Origin: Bacteroidales bacterium
Lineage (GTDB): Bacteria; Bacteroidota; Bacteroidia; Bacteroidales; UBA932
Reading direction: 5' to 3'
DNA: 64,000 nucleotides
NCBI GenBank assembly: GCA_017447265.1
Contig: JAFSOA010000015.1
Location: 124,001-188,000 of the forward strand
Numbering within the stretch: position 1 is the first letter of the stretch; each line of letters begins with the position of its first letter. Under the pieces are notes generated by a model. That model was given only the letters and a program-made list of their open reading frames with translations, was not told where the DNA came from and did no database searches. Of the stretch, positions 44,351 through 54,400 are shown piece by piece. The position numbers and the translations under genes are program-made.

Positions 44351-44695
44351 CTATTTTACCGAATTGACGATAGCTTCGAAAGCCTTCGGATTGTTCATCG
44401 CCAGGTCGGCGAGGACCTTGCGGTTCAGACCCACGTTCTGCTGTGCGAGCTTGCCCATGAACTGGGAGTAGTTCATCCCGTGCTGACGGGCGGCTGCATT
44501 GATGCGGGTGATCCAAAGGGAGCGGAAATTGCGCTTCTTGGTCTTGCGGTCGCGGTACGCGTAGGTGAGACCCTTCTCATAGGTATTCTTCGCTACGGTC
44601 CAGACATTTTTCCGGGCGAGGAAGTTACCGCGGGTTTCCTTCAGGACTTTCTTACGGCGTGCCCTTGATGCGACACTGTTTACACTTCTAGGCAT
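44351..44695 (-). CDS. rplT: 50S ribosomal protein L20
   Basis: A 114-residue rRNA-binding assembly protein. [23 protein letters not shown] and [20 protein letters not shown] are diagnostic. It lies 79 bases after rpmI, a longer gap than its neighbours, holding a small CCCTG/CAGGG hairpin at 44723-44737. L20 represses this operon in other bacteria by binding mRNA; whether the hairpin serves that is unknown. Confidence 0.98.
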   Translation of the reverse strand: MPRSVNSVASRARRKKVLKETRGNFLARKNVWTVAKNTYEKGLTYAYRDRKTKKRNFRSLWITRINAAARQHGMNYSQFMGKLAQQNVGLNRKVLADLAMNNPKAFEAIVNSVK

Positions 44696-44774
44696 AATCT
44701 TTGGGTTTTTTGGAAGTCAGCGCCCTGTCTCGCAGGGTCTTTTCGGCTGATCATCCGGTTCAACAATAATAAAA

Positions 44775-44969
44775 CTACTTGACTAACAAAGCTTTTACGC
44801 GACCGACGTCGGCCTTGTCGATCAAGGACACGTGGGCGAGGTTTCTCTTCTGCTTCTTCGTCTTCTTGGTGAGGATGTGGCTGTGATAAGCGTGTTTCCT
44901 CTTGATCTTACCCGAGCCGGTGAGCGTGAAACGCTTCTTTGAACCGGTGTTCGTTTTCAATTTAGGCAT
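44775..44969 (-). CDS. rpmI: 50S ribosomal protein L35
   Basis: A 64-residue basic protein with the L35 pattern [20 protein letters not shown] then [17 protein letters not shown]. Lies between infC (29-base gap) and rplT in the conserved infC-rpmI-rplT order. Confidence 0.98.
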   Translation of the reverse strand: MPKLKTNTGSKKRFTLTGSGKIKRKHAYHSHILTKKTKKQKRNLAHVSLIDKADVGRVKALLVK

Positions 44970-44998
44970 AATACTGTGTTTATAATAAGTTGTGTAGT

Positions 44999-45598
44999 TT
45001 ACTTCTTCTTGTTCGGGGCGAGCATCATGATCATCCGCTTGCCTTCCAGTTTCGGCATCTGCTCTGCTTTTCCGTATTCCTCCAACTCGAGGGCAAAGCG
45101 CAGCAGCAGCTTCTCGCCCTGCTCGGAGAAGAGGATGGAACGGCCGCGGAAGAACACGTAGGCTTTCACCTTGGAACCTTCCTGGAGGAAGCTCTTCGCA
45201 TGGTTGAGCTTGAACTGGAAGTCGTGTTCATCGGTCTGCGGGCCGAAGCGGATCTCCTTGATGACCACCTTCGAAGCATTCGACTTCTGCTCTTTCGCCT
45301 TCTTTTTCTGCTGATAGACGTACTTCTGGTAGTCGAGGATCTTGCACACGGGAGGATCGGACGAAGGAGCGATCTCCACCAGATCCAATTCCCGTTCTTC
45401 CGCCATCCGCAATGCTTCCGAGAGCGAATAGATTCCCTGCTCGGGCACATTGTCACCTACCACGCGGACGCGCGGTGCGGTGATGGCATCGTTGATTCTG
45501 AGTCCGTCCTCCTTGTCATGCCGGTTCTGCGGCAGTCGCTGATCCGGTTTGCGGGGGCCTTGCGGTCTCGGTTTCGGGGGTCTGTAGTTCGTTGCTAT
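44999..45598 (-). CDS. infC: Translation initiation factor IF-3 with ATA start codon
   Basis: Prevents premature subunit joining and checks the start codon. IF3-N begins at [19 protein letters not shown] (about residues 37-55); the linker is rich in [10 protein letters not shown]3-C runs [16 protein letters not shown] to the end. The first ATG (45463) would cut the N-domain in half, and the frame above it has no ATG, GTG or TTG back to a stop codon except one GTG inside the conserved domain. An ATA at 45598, 8 bases after a perfect AGGAGG, gives 199 residues (reading [13 protein letters not shown]). Rare start codons are a hallmark of infC autoregulation. Confidence 0.9.
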   Translation of the reverse strand: MATNYRPPKPRPQGPRKPDQRLPQNRHDKEDGLRINDAITAPRVRVVGDNVPEQGIYSLSEALRMAEERELDLVEIAPSSDPPVCKILDYQKYVYQQKKKAKEQKSNASKVVIKEIRFGPQTDEHDFQFKLNHAKSFLQEGSKVKAYVFFRGRSILFSEQGEKLLLRFALELEEYGKAEQMPKLEGKRMIMMLAPNKKK

Positions 45599-45606
45599 GG
45601 TCTGGT

Positions 45607-45612
45607 CCTCCT
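45607..45612 (-). promoter_or_regulatory. Strong Shine-Dalgarno site of infC
   Basis: AGGAGG on the minus strand, 8 bases before the ATA start. It fixes the otherwise unexpected start codon. I found no comparably perfect, well-spaced site before other genes here; the NRPS at 51463 has AGGAG too close to its ATG. Confidence 0.8.
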
Positions 45613-45642
45613 GTTATTAAAAGGTTTGTATGCGTTATCTCG

Positions 45643-47577
45643 TTATTTCAATTCGTTGGCGATATCTTCCTTGATCATCGCCACAAAATCGCTGACCGTC
45701 ATCACGCCTTTGTCCTCCCCACCCTGCTTGCGCACTGATACTGTGTCAGTTGCCTGCTCTTTTTCACCAACAATCAGCAAGAAAGGCATCCGTTTGAGCT
45801 CATTCTCGCGGATCTTCTTGCCAATCGTGACGTTACGATCGTCGATTGAGGCGCGAATATCGGAATTATTCAACAAATCGCAAACTTTTTTTGCAAAATC
45901 GTTAAATTTTTCACTGACAGGCAGTATCGACACCTGGTCGGGGGCGAGCCAGAGCGGAAGCTTTCCGCCCGTGTGCTCAAGCAGCACGGCCACGAAGCGC
46001 TCCATCGAGCCGAAGGGGGCACGGTGGATCATCACCGGACGATGACGCTTGTCGTCGGCGCCCACATATTCAAGTTCGAAGCGCTCGGGCAGGTTGTAGT
46101 CCACCTGGATGGTACCCAGCTGCCAGCTGCGGCCGATAGCGTCCTTCACCATGAAGTCGAGCTTCGGGCCGTAGAAGGCGGCCTCGCCGTATTCGACCAC
46201 GGTGGGCAGGCCCTTCTCGGCAGCGGCCTCGATGATGGCGGCCTCCGCCTTCTCCCAGTTCTCGTCGGAACCGATATACTTGCTGCGGTCCACCTTGTCG
46301 CGCAGGGACACCTGGGCGGTGAACTTGTCGAACTTCAGCGTGCGGAAGATGTAGAGCACGATGTCGATGACCTTGCAGAATTCCTCTTTCAGCTGGTCGG
46401 GACGGCAGAAGAGGTGGGCGTCATCCTGCGTGAAACCGCGGACGCGGGTCAGGCCGTGGAGCTCACCGCTCTGCTCGTAGCGGTACACGGTGCCGAACTC
46501 GGCGAAACGCAGCGGCAGGTCGCGGTACGAACGGGGCTTGGACTTGTAGATCTCGCAGTGGTGCGGGCAGTTCATCGGCTTGAGCAGGTACTCCTCCCCT
46601 TCCTGCGGCGTGGTGATGGGACGGAACGAATCCTTGCCGTACTTGGCCCAGTGGCCGGAAGTGATGTAGAGTTCCTTGTTGCCGATGTGCGGCGTGATCA
46701 CCTGCTGGTAGCCGTACTCTTTCTGGACCTTGCGCAGGAACTGTTCCAGGCGTTCGCGCAGCGCGGCGCCCTTGGGCAGCCAGAGCGGCAGGCCCATGCC
46801 CACCTTGGGCGAGAAGGTGAAGAGTTCCATCTCCTTGCCGAGTTTGCGGTGGTCGCGTTTCTTGGCTTCCTCGAGCAGCACGAGGTATTCGTCGAGCATG
46901 CTCTTCTTGGGGAAGGTGATGCCGTAGATGCGGGTCAGCTGCTTGTTGTGCTCGTCGCCGCGCCAGTAGGCGCCCGCGATGTTGAGCAGTTTGACCGCCT
47001 TGATGACGGACGTGTCGCGCAGGTGCGGTCCGCGGCACAGGTCGGTGAAGGCGCCGTTCTGGTAGAAGGTGATGGTGCCGTCCTGCAGGTCGCTGATCAG
47101 TTCGCACTTGTACTGGTCGCCTTTTTCCGTATATTTCTTGAGTGCATCGGCCTTCGAGACGTCGGTGCGGACAAAATGCTCGCCGCTGCGGGCCAGTTCG
47201 AGCATCTTGTCTTCAATTTTCTTGAGGTCAGCTTCCACGAGCTGCCGGTCGCCCAGGTCCACGTCATAATAAAAGCCGTTCTCGATGGAAGGGCCGATGC
47301 CGAACTTGACGCCGGGATACAGCGCTTCGAGCGCTTCGGCCATCAGGTGGCTGGAAGAATGCCAGAACGTGGCTTTCGCCTCGCGGTCTTCCCATTTGTG
47401 GAGTTTGAGCGTCGCGTCTTCAAGGATGGGGCGTTCGAGATCGTAGACTTGATCGCCGACCGATGCACACAATACATCGTTGGCGAGCCGGGGGCTGATG
47501 CTCGACGCGATCTGGTAAGCCGTCGTCCCCTTCTCGAACTCTTTGACGTTGCCGTCAGGAAATGTGATCTTAATCAT
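45643..47577 (-). CDS. thrS: Threonyl-tRNA synthetase
   Basis: Class II synthetase charging tRNA-Thr; 644 residues, full length. N-terminal TGS domain ([20 protein letters not shown]), editing domain with [11 protein letters not shown] (near residue 75) and the [11 protein letters not shown] segment, catalytic motif 2 [28 protein letters not shown], motif 3 and C-terminal anticodon-binding domain ([17 protein letters not shown]). First gene of the thrS-infC-rpmI-rplT-lepB operon. A tRNA-Thr gene is elsewhere in the window but unlinked. Confidence 0.98.
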   Translation of the reverse strand: MIKITFPDGNVKEFEKGTTAYQIASSISPRLANDVLCASVGDQVYDLERPILEDATLKLHKWEDREAKATFWHSSSHLMAEALEALYPGVKFGIGPSIENGFYYDVDLGDRQLVEADLKKIEDKMLELARSGEHFVRTDVSKADALKKYTEKGDQYKCELISDLQDGTITFYQNGAFTDLCRGPHLRDTSVIKAVKLLNIAGAYWRGDEHNKQLTRIYGITFPKKSMLDEYLVLLEEAKKRDHRKLGKEMELFTFSPKVGMGLPLWLPKGAALRERLEQFLRKVQKEYGYQQVITPHIGNKELYITSGHWAKYGKDSFRPITTPQEGEEYLLKPMNCPHHCEIYKSKPRSYRDLPLRFAEFGTVYRYEQSGELHGLTRVRGFTQDDAHLFCRPDQLKEEFCKVIDIVLYIFRTLKFDKFTAQVSLRDKVDRSKYIGSDENWEKAEAAIIEAAAEKGLPTVVEYGEAAFYGPKLDFMVKDAIGRSWQLGTIQVDYNLPERFELEYVGADDKRHRPVMIHRAPFGSMERFVAVLLEHTGGKLPLWLAPDQVSILPVSEKFNDFAKKVCDLLNNSDIRASIDDRNVTIGKKIRENELKRMPFLLIVGEKEQATDTVSVRKQGGEDKGVMTVSDFVAMIKEDIANELK

Positions 47578-47634
47578 TACAAATTGATTTATGGATTGTT
47601 CTGTTTTATTGCCAGTAGCCAGGTGGCCGGGGCG

Positions 47635-48612
47635 TCAGCGCACGCGGAGCCGCTGCCCGATCCGGAGGACTTTCTTCGGCGTGATGCCGTTGAGCCGGCA
47701 GATGGCGTTGACGGTGGTGCCGTATTTCTTCGCGATCTTGCCCAGCGTATCGCCCTTCTTCACTTTATAATATACCGCGTCGGTCACGGCCTTCGACTGG
47801 GCGTCGGTCATGCCATAGTGGGAACCCACGTTGAAATAGTGGCGCTTGAGGGTAAGCAGCGTGTCGCGGAGCGTGCCGTTGTCGAAATTGATGACGCGTT
47901 CCGGATCGAAAGGCTTGCCCATGTAGCGGGTTTCCATGTGGAGGTGCGGGCCGGTGCTGCGGCCGGTGCTGCCGCCCAGTCCGATCGGGTCGCCGGCCGC
48001 CACCAGGTCATTCTCCACCACCAGCCGCTGGGACAGGTGGCCGTAGTAGGTCTCCAGGCCGTTGGAGTGCCGGATCACCACCAGGTTGCCGTAACCGCCC
48101 GTGGCCTTGCCGCCGCCCACATAGCGCACCACCCCGTCGAAGGGGCTGCGGATGGTGTCGCCGACGCGTAGCGGGATGTCGATGCCGTTGTGCGGGCGGC
48201 CCTTGCGGAACTTGAAGGTGGAGCTGCGACGGCCCACGTAGGGCGCGGCGAAATGATGGATGGAGTCGACCAGCAGGAGGTCCACTTCTTCCGGCAGGTC
48301 GGAGATCTTCACATCGCGGTAGGCGTGGACCGACTCGATGTTCCAGTCTTCGAACAGGCCGGTCGTGTCGATGTCCGGACGTTCCAGCTCGATATAGTCC
48401 CAGGTATGGTCGTCGAAGAGGATGATCTTCACGTATTTGTCGGGCGTGGCCAGCGTGTCGATCGCCTTGGCCAGCATCATCGTCGAGTCGCTCTCATCGT
48501 GGACTTCATTCATTTCAGGATGCGAGAAATAGGATGTGTCAGGTTCCTGTGCCGAGAGACTGAAAGTGCTCAGCAACAGAGCGAAAAGGATGAGGAGGCA
48601 ATGCTTGGCCAT
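47635..48612 (-). CDS. M23 family metallopeptidase with LysM domain
   Basis: A 325-residue exported cell-wall endopeptidase (signal peptide about 1-21, ending SLSAQ). The M23 domain (about residues 125-225) has the zinc ligands in RKGRPHNGIDIPL and GPHLHMETRY, with the YYGHLSQ motif between. A LysM peptidoglycan-binding domain closes the protein (YYKVKKGDTLGKIAKKYGT... LRIGQRLRVR). Both metal sites are intact, so it should be an active hydrolase rather than an EnvC-type activator. TACTTTTG at 48633-48640 lies 20 bases before the ATG. Confidence 0.95.
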   Translation of the reverse strand: MAKHCLLILFALLLSTFSLSAQEPDTSYFSHPEMNEVHDESDSTMMLAKAIDTLATPDKYVKIILFDDHTWDYIELERPDIDTTGLFEDWNIESVHAYRDVKISDLPEEVDLLLVDSIHHFAAPYVGRRSSTFKFRKGRPHNGIDIPLRVGDTIRSPFDGVVRYVGGGKATGGYGNLVVIRHSNGLETYYGHLSQRLVVENDLVAAGDPIGLGGSTGRSTGPHLHMETRYMGKPFDPERVINFDNGTLRDTLLTLKRHYFNVGSHYGMTDAQSKAVTDAVYYKVKKGDTLGKIAKKYGTTVNAICRLNGITPKKVLRIGQRLRVR

Positions 48613-48632
48613 ACGATGTTGATATATTTTGG

Positions 48633-48640
48633 CAAAAGTA
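48633..48640 (-). promoter_or_regulatory. -7 promoter box for the M23/LysM peptidase gene
   Basis: TACTTTTG on the minus strand, 20 bases before the ATG at 48612; divergent from the box at 48664-48671. Confidence 0.5.
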
Positions 48641-48663
48641 ACAAAATTGTTTCAAAGAATGAT

Positions 48664-48671
48664 TATATTTG
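48664..48671 (+). promoter_or_regulatory. -7 promoter box for the DUF4421 gene
   Basis: TATATTTG on the plus strand, 17 bases before the ATG at 48689. Confidence 0.5.
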
Positions 48672-48688
48672 CTAAATATTTATTTGTC

Positions 48689-49708
48689 ATGCGACGTTTC
48701 CTGCTTCTGCTTTCGCTGTTCGTCTCCCTGGCCGCCCCCGGCCAGAATAAAAAAGACAGCTTCTGGAGGGACCTCAACGATTTCCTCAATATGCGCGAAG
48801 ACAAGAGCTACGCAAAACTCGATTCCAACTATATAGGCCGCTACCCCTACCACTGGGACGCCCGCCTCTTTTACAATTCCACGAGCCTGCGCATCAGAGT
48901 CGACGGCCTCAACGACGTCGACCTGGCGACGGGCATGAACCACCGGGCAGGTATCGGCCTGAGTTACAGAGGCCTCGGCCTGAGCTACTCCCGCGCCATC
49001 GGCAAAAAGCTCAACTTCAACTTTTCCCTCGACAGTTACGGCAAGAATTTCGGCTTCGAATACGCGCTGCGCTTCACCACAGCCCTGAAAGGTACGGTCA
49101 AGACGCCTTCGTCGGAAAGCCCGATGGAGAATCTGGTCCTGGGAGAATCACGCCTGAACCTGTTCTACAGTTTCAATTCCCGTTTCTCGTATGCGGCCGC
49201 CATGAAGCAGTCGAAGATCCAGCGCCGCAGCGCGGGCAGTTTCATCGCTTCCGCATCCTGGTCCGTATGGGACGTTGTCTCCCTCGACGGCTTCGGCACC
49301 GTGACGGACCCGGAAGAGGTGGAATCCGTCTTTGATCTGCTGCAGTCCAACCTGCTGTACAACCGCGTATCCATCGGTGCAGGCTACGGCTACAACTGGG
49401 TGTTCGGCAACCGGCACTGGCTGATACACGGTTCCCTGGTTCCGATGTGGACAGTATACGAAGCCACGACCGACTGGGAAAAGGGGAAGCGGAGCCATCA
49501 CCCCTATCCTTACGGATGGGTCACTTTCTGCGCCACGGGAAGGGCGGCTGTTTCCTATCAATGGGGCGAACGCTGGTCCCTGGGGCTGAACGGCGTGATC
49601 AACCAGATGGTTTCCCGCAACACCAAGAAGGGTGATGACTTTCATCGCTTCGGTGCGCAGGACTGGCAGATCCGCTTGTCGCTGAGTTTCCGTTTCGGCT
49701 CGCGCTAA
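48689..49708 (+). CDS. DUF4421 family outer-membrane protein
   Basis: A 339-residue exported protein (signal peptide about 1-18, ending AAPGQ), predicted outer-membrane beta-barrel from its alternating aromatic strands and final Phe-rich segment (WQIRLSLSFRFGSR). The pattern YIGRYPYHWDARLFYNSTS followed by GIGLSYRGLGLSYS fits DUF4421, of unknown function. Start at MRRFLLLL; the open frame continues upstream but without signal-peptide logic. Convergent with, and adjacent to, the STAS gene. Confidence 0.8.
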   Translation: MRRFLLLLSLFVSLAAPGQNKKDSFWRDLNDFLNMREDKSYAKLDSNYIGRYPYHWDARLFYNSTSLRIRVDGLNDVDLATGMNHRAGIGLSYRGLGLSYSRAIGKKLNFNFSLDSYGKNFGFEYALRFTTALKGTVKTPSSESPMENLVLGESRLNLFYSFNSRFSYAAAMKQSKIQRRSAGSFIASASWSVWDVVSLDGFGTVTDPEEVESVFDLLQSNLLYNRVSIGAGYGYNWVFGNRHWLIHGSLVPMWTVYEATTDWEKGKRSHHPYPYGWVTFCATGRAAVSYQWGERWSLGLNGVINQMVSRNTKKGDDFHRFGAQDWQIRLSLSFRFGSR

Positions 49709-50008
49709 TCACCGTAAGAAGCTGGCCGAAAGGCCTGTCATGTCAAATACCTCCTGGACCGTGTCGGTCACTTTCGTGATCGAGAAAGAGCCGCCATTCC
49801 TCGTGACAGCCTGCTGGAAGGCCACGAGGATGCGCAGGGCCTTGGAAGACATATACTCCAGTTTCGAAAGGTCCATTTCGACTTTCGTATCCTTGCGCTC
49901 CATCAAAGGCTCGATGTCACGCTGGAACTGTGCGCTCGTGTCCGTATCCAGTTCACCCTGGACAGATACGACCACTACCCCGTTTTTTTCTTCGATGATC
50001 GTTTTCAT
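49709..50008 (-). CDS. STAS-domain anti-anti-sigma-type protein
   Basis: A 99-residue single STAS domain of the SpoIIAA/RsbV kind. The phosphorylatable Ser lies in LEYMSSKALRILVAFQ (near residues 54-55). It would be dephosphorylated by the PP2C phosphatase gene directly upstream, whose stop overlaps its start by 4 bases (ATGA). The matching anti-sigma kinase is not in the window. Confidence 0.92.
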   Translation of the reverse strand: MKTIIEEKNGVVVVSVQGELDTDTSAQFQRDIEPLMERKDTKVEMDLSKLEYMSSKALRILVAFQQAVTRNGGSFSITKVTDTVQEVFDMTGLSASFLR

Positions 50009-51309
50009 ACTATTTTGATATAAATAATTGCAATATCGTCATTCTGCAAGGCGTTGCCGCGGAAGGCTGCCAGCGTATCCAGCAGGGATTGGCAGGCCTC
50101 CTCGCTGGAGATGGCGGGATCCAGCCCGTTCATCCATTCCTGCAGCCGCTTCTCCCCGAAGAAGGAGCGGTCCGCGCCGCGCGCCTCGGTCACGCCGTCC
50201 GTGTACAGCAGCAAACGGTCTCCATGATGCAACTGCACGGTCTGCGTATGATAGGGATAATCCCGGTCCAGGCCGGCGAGCAGCTGCGAATCCTGGTCAA
50301 GGAAGTCCCCGTTGACCATCGTCCGCGTATGCCCGGCATTGCAATATTCCATTTTCAGCGTTTCAGGATCGATGTGTCCCAGGAACAGCGTACAGAGCAT
50401 CTCGTACTCCGAATTGTCACAGATCAGGTAGTTCAGTTCTTTCATCAGTTCACAGACAGGAACCTCGCCGCGGGTACGGGAATGAATAAAGGAACTGATC
50501 GTAAACATCAGCAGCGCGGCTGTCGTGCCCTTGTCCGATACATCGCCGATTACGTACTGGAACTTGCCGTCCTGCATCCCGAAACGATAGATGTCGCCGC
50601 CCACCTCGCGGGCCGGCCGGAGCACGGCATGCGAATCGAAAAAGGAATTCTTGGGAAAGACCGTCGTCACCGCTTTCTGCTGCAGGTCGCGTGCCTCGTT
50701 GAGCTCGTTTTCAGCCAGGCGCTTGCGTTCGAGGACACGTTCCACGACAGGAATGATCCAGAACCACGAGACAGCCAGCAGCAGCAGGAAAAGGAGGACC
50801 AGCACCATGATAAAGTCTTTCGCGGTCTCCTCGCGATCACTGAAAATATAATCATAGTCGTAGACGCCGATCAATTCCAGGGGACGTGTCGGGAAGGGAT
50901 GGATGATGATGAAGCAGCGGTCGCCCCAGACGTCCGCCAGCCAGCAGGTACCCGTTTTGTCAAGTTGCTTGACCTTCTTCATCTTCAAGGTACGCCCCGC
51001 GGCAAAAGAAGGCGCGATGACTTCACCTTCCTTGTCCCTCACCACATAGGAATACTCTCTCTCTTCGTGCTGCACGCTTGAAACCAGTTCCAGGTAGGCG
51101 AAGCAGTCCTTGTCCCCCTGGTCCATACGCAACTCGAGATAGGGAGCAATGGTCTTCAGATCGTCCTCCAGATCTTCGTAATTCAAGTTGTAAGATTGTT
51201 CCAGCGAGACATGCAGCACCCACAGGGTAACACCCGTCGTCAACAAGCCATAAAGGGCCAGCAACAAGATAATCAGCAGGCGTGGAGATTCAGATATCCG
51301 CTTTTTCAT
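50005..51309 (-). CDS. Membrane-bound PP2C (SpoIIE/RsbU-type) serine phosphatase
   Basis: A 434-residue signalling phosphatase. Transmembrane helices at about 11-31 and 165-187 flank an extracytoplasmic sensor of about 130 residues; a short coiled coil (RVLERKRLAENELNEARDLQQKAV) links to the PP2C domain, with metal-binding Asp motifs REVGGDIYRFG, VIGDVSDKGTTAALLM, LLLYTDGVTEAR and QNDDIAIIYI. With the STAS protein it makes a partner-switching pair controlling a sigma or other regulator. It is divergent from the NRPS gene at 51463, sharing a 153-base control region. Confidence 0.94.
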   Translation of the reverse strand: MKKRISESPRLLIILLLALYGLLTTGVTLWVLHVSLEQSYNLNYEDLEDDLKTIAPYLELRMDQGDKDCFAYLELVSSVQHEEREYSYVVRDKEGEVIAPSFAAGRTLKMKKVKQLDKTGTCWLADVWGDRCFIIIHPFPTRPLELIGVYDYDYIFSDREETAKDFIMVLVLLFLLLLAVSWFWIIPVVERVLERKRLAENELNEARDLQQKAVTTVFPKNSFFDSHAVLRPAREVGGDIYRFGMQDGKFQYVIGDVSDKGTTAALLMFTISSFIHSRTRGEVPVCELMKELNYLICDNSEYEMLCTLFLGHIDPETLKMEYCNAGHTRTMVNGDFLDQDSQLLAGLDRDYPYHTQTVQLHHGDRLLLYTDGVTEARGADRSFFGEKRLQEWMNGLDPAISSEEACQSLLDTLAAFRGNALQNDDIAIIYIKIV

Positions 51310-51318
51310 TTCCGAAAT

Positions 51319-51335
51319 TTACGAATTAATCGTAA
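51319..51335. promoter_or_regulatory. Palindrome in the phosphatase/NRPS intergenic region
   Basis: TTACGA-ATTAA-TCGTAA, a perfect 6-bp inverted repeat, overlaps a near-match -7 box for the phosphatase gene (TAAATTTC, minus, 51314-51321). It is a possible operator. The NRPS box lies about 100 bases away. Confidence 0.35.
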
Positions 51336-51433
51336 TCCGAGCAAATTTTTTTTATATACATCCGTTGGCCTGATTCCGTTTCATATGCTCATAAATATTG
51401 GGCAATCCGCGACAAGCACAAGTCTTTTTTTGT

Positions 51434-51441
51434 TATATTTG
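51434..51441 (+). promoter_or_regulatory. -7 promoter box for the NRPS at 51463-58734
   Basis: TATATTTG, 21 bases before the ATG; almost the same spacing (22) as at the sister NRPS gene. Confidence 0.55.
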
Positions 51442-51462
51442 AAAGTTAAAATCCTCAGGAGT

Positions 51463-54400
51463 ATGAGTTATCCCCTATCCCAATCTCAACTAAGCATCTT
51501 CCTGGCTTGCCAGGGGCTGAATGAGAACGACGGCAACTATCAGCAGGCATCGTTGTACCGCCTTCCCGACAGCGTTGACATCAAACGGCTCGCTGCAGCC
51601 CTCGAAGCTGTGATCCAGGCACATCCCTATGTCCTTTCCCGCATCGTTCAGGAAGAAGGAATGCCGCGGATAGAAGATCATTCTACCGACGAGTGGCATC
51701 CGCTCGTGAAGGAAATCACCTCCATTGACGAGGTTCGCCCGACTTTCTGCCGGACGATGAACCTCCTCAAGGATCCGCTGCTCCGCATCGAGATCTACAA
51801 AACCAAAAAAGGAAATTATCTCTATTGTGATTTACACCATATTATTTTCGACGGTGCCTCCACCCTCTTGCTGACAGACCACCTGACGCGTGCGTATGCG
51901 GGGGAAGAACTGCCTCCGGAGCCCCTCAACGGCTTTGACATTGCTGCCCGGGAAGAGGCGCAGCGACAGGGAGAGACCTACGAAGAAGCGAAAAAGTGGT
52001 ATGCCGGGACCTTCGGGGAAGGCGCCCAGCTCGACTCGAACATCCGGCCCGACGTGTACGACACCCAGCCGCGGCCCTATCGCGAACTGCTCATCGACCT
52101 GCCGGTCAAGGGTTCTGTCGTCAAGGCACTCCTGGCCAAATACCGCTGCGCCGACAGCGTGCTTTTCACAGCCGCCTTCGGCGTGACCCTCGCCGCCTGG
52201 AGCGCCGAGCCGAAAGCCGCTTTCAGCACCATCTGGAACGGCCGGAAAGGCCCTTCGATGAACGCCCTCACCATGAGCGTCCACACCATGCCCGTCCTGG
52301 TGAACGCAGACCCCTCCCAGACGGTGACCGGCCTGCTCGAAGAGCTCCGCCAGCAGATCAGCGGATCGCGCAGCCGCGCCTTCTACTCTTTCGCCGACTG
52401 CGTCCGTGATTTCGACTTCAATCCACCCATCAATTTCGGTTATCAGGGCAAATTCGCCGCCGCCACCGTGACCATCCGGCTGGAAGGAGTAGATATTCCC
52501 GCCGAAGACCTGCGTACCAACCCGCCGGGTCTCGGCCTTACGGTCGAACTCTTCGGACACGACGACGGCAGCCAGCTGCTCCGTTTCTGGCACCGGCCCG
52601 ACCAATACTCGGAAAAGATCCTCCGCCAGTTCGCAGAAAGCTTCTCCGCCGTGCTCATTTCCATGGAAAAGGCCGAAACGCTGGCTGACCTGCAATATGT
52701 TACGGCGAAACAGCGAAAACAGTTGGACCGTTTCCAGCCCGCTGAAGCGGCCATCGATACCGGGAAGACGGTCCTGGACTACTTCAGGGAATGTGCGTCC
52801 AGGACGCCCGAAAAAACAGCGGTGGTCTACGGCGACAAACGGCTCACCTACGCGGAGCTGGACCGGCTCTCCGACAACCTGGCCGCTGAAATCAACAAGA
52901 CCGTGAAGCCCGGCGGCGTGGTGTCGATCATCCTGGGGCGCAATGAGCACATGGTCACCACGCCCGTGGCAGCCATCAAGGCCGGCTGCACCTACCAGCC
53001 CCTCGACCCCACCTATCCCTCCGAACGCCTGGGCTATATGGTGCAGGACGCGAAAGCGGGCCTGCTGATCGCCGACCCGGGGCTTGAGCAACTCGTGGAA
53101 GGCTACAAGGGCCCCGTCCTCCTCACCGACAAGATAGCCGGACTGCCGAAAGGCAAGGGCAAGGGTGCGCCCAGGGCGGATGACTGCATCATCCTGCTCT
53201 ATACCAGCGGCACCACGGGAAAACCCAAGGGCTGCATGCTCTCCCACACAAACCTCCTGACCTTCTGCCTCCGGTCCAACAAGCAGTTTGAACTCGGGCC
53301 GGACTCCGCCATGACGGGCTATGCCAGTTTCGGCTTCGACGCCTTCATGGGCGATATGTGGCGGACCCTGTGCGCCGGCGCCACACTTCACATCATTCCC
53401 GAAGACATCCGGCTCGACCTGGTGGCCCTGAACGAATACTTTGAGAAGAACGGTGTCACCCACGCCTTCATGACCACCCAGGTGGCCACCCAGTTCGCCC
53501 TCACGTTCCCGCGCTGCAAGGGTCTCAAAGTCCTGTCAACCGGGGGCGAGAAGCTGGCCAGCATCACGCCCCCGGGCTTCAGGTTCTACAACTGCTACGG
53601 CCCGACCGAATGCTGCTGCTACGTGGTGAGCAAACTCGTTGAGAAAAAGGAAACCGACATCCCCATCGGACGTCCCTCGGAGGGCATACACGTCCATATC
53701 GCCACAAAGAGCGGGCAGCTGCTGCCGGCCGGCGCGGCTGGCGAACTGCTGGTCGCCGGACGGCAAGTGGGCATGGGCTACCTGGGCCTGCCTGACAAGA
53801 CCGGCGAGGTTTTCATTCCCAACCCCTATGAAAAGGAGGCTGCCTACAGCCGTATCTACCGTACAGGCGACATCGTGCGCTGGCGCGAGGACGGGGACAT
53901 CGAATTCATCGGCCGCAAGGACTCCCAGGTGAAGATCCGCGGCTTCCGCATCGAGCTCAAGGAAATTGAAACCGTAATCCTGGCGTATCCGGGCATCACC
54001 GACGTCACCGTGCAGGCCTTCGACGAAGAGGGCGGCGGGAAGTATCTGGCCGCCTATGTCGTGTCGGAACAGCCGGTCGACGTCGAAAAGCTGAACGCCT
54101 TCATCCTGGAGCAGAAACCGCCGTACATGGTGCCGGCCGTTACGATGCAGATCGACAAGATTCCGCTCAACGTCAACCAGAAGGTTGACCGCAAAGCCCT
54201 GCCCAAGCCCCAGCCGCTACAGCAGGAGCACAAAGCCGTCGACGCTCCTTTCAACATCCTCGAACAGGAGATCGCCGACCTGATCCGCGACACGGTCCAT
54301 ATCGAGGGCTTCTCGCTCACCGAACCGCTGCTCTACTACGGCCTGAGTTCCCTCTCCGCCCTGCGTCTGGCCACGGAGCTCTACAAGAAATACGGCGTCC

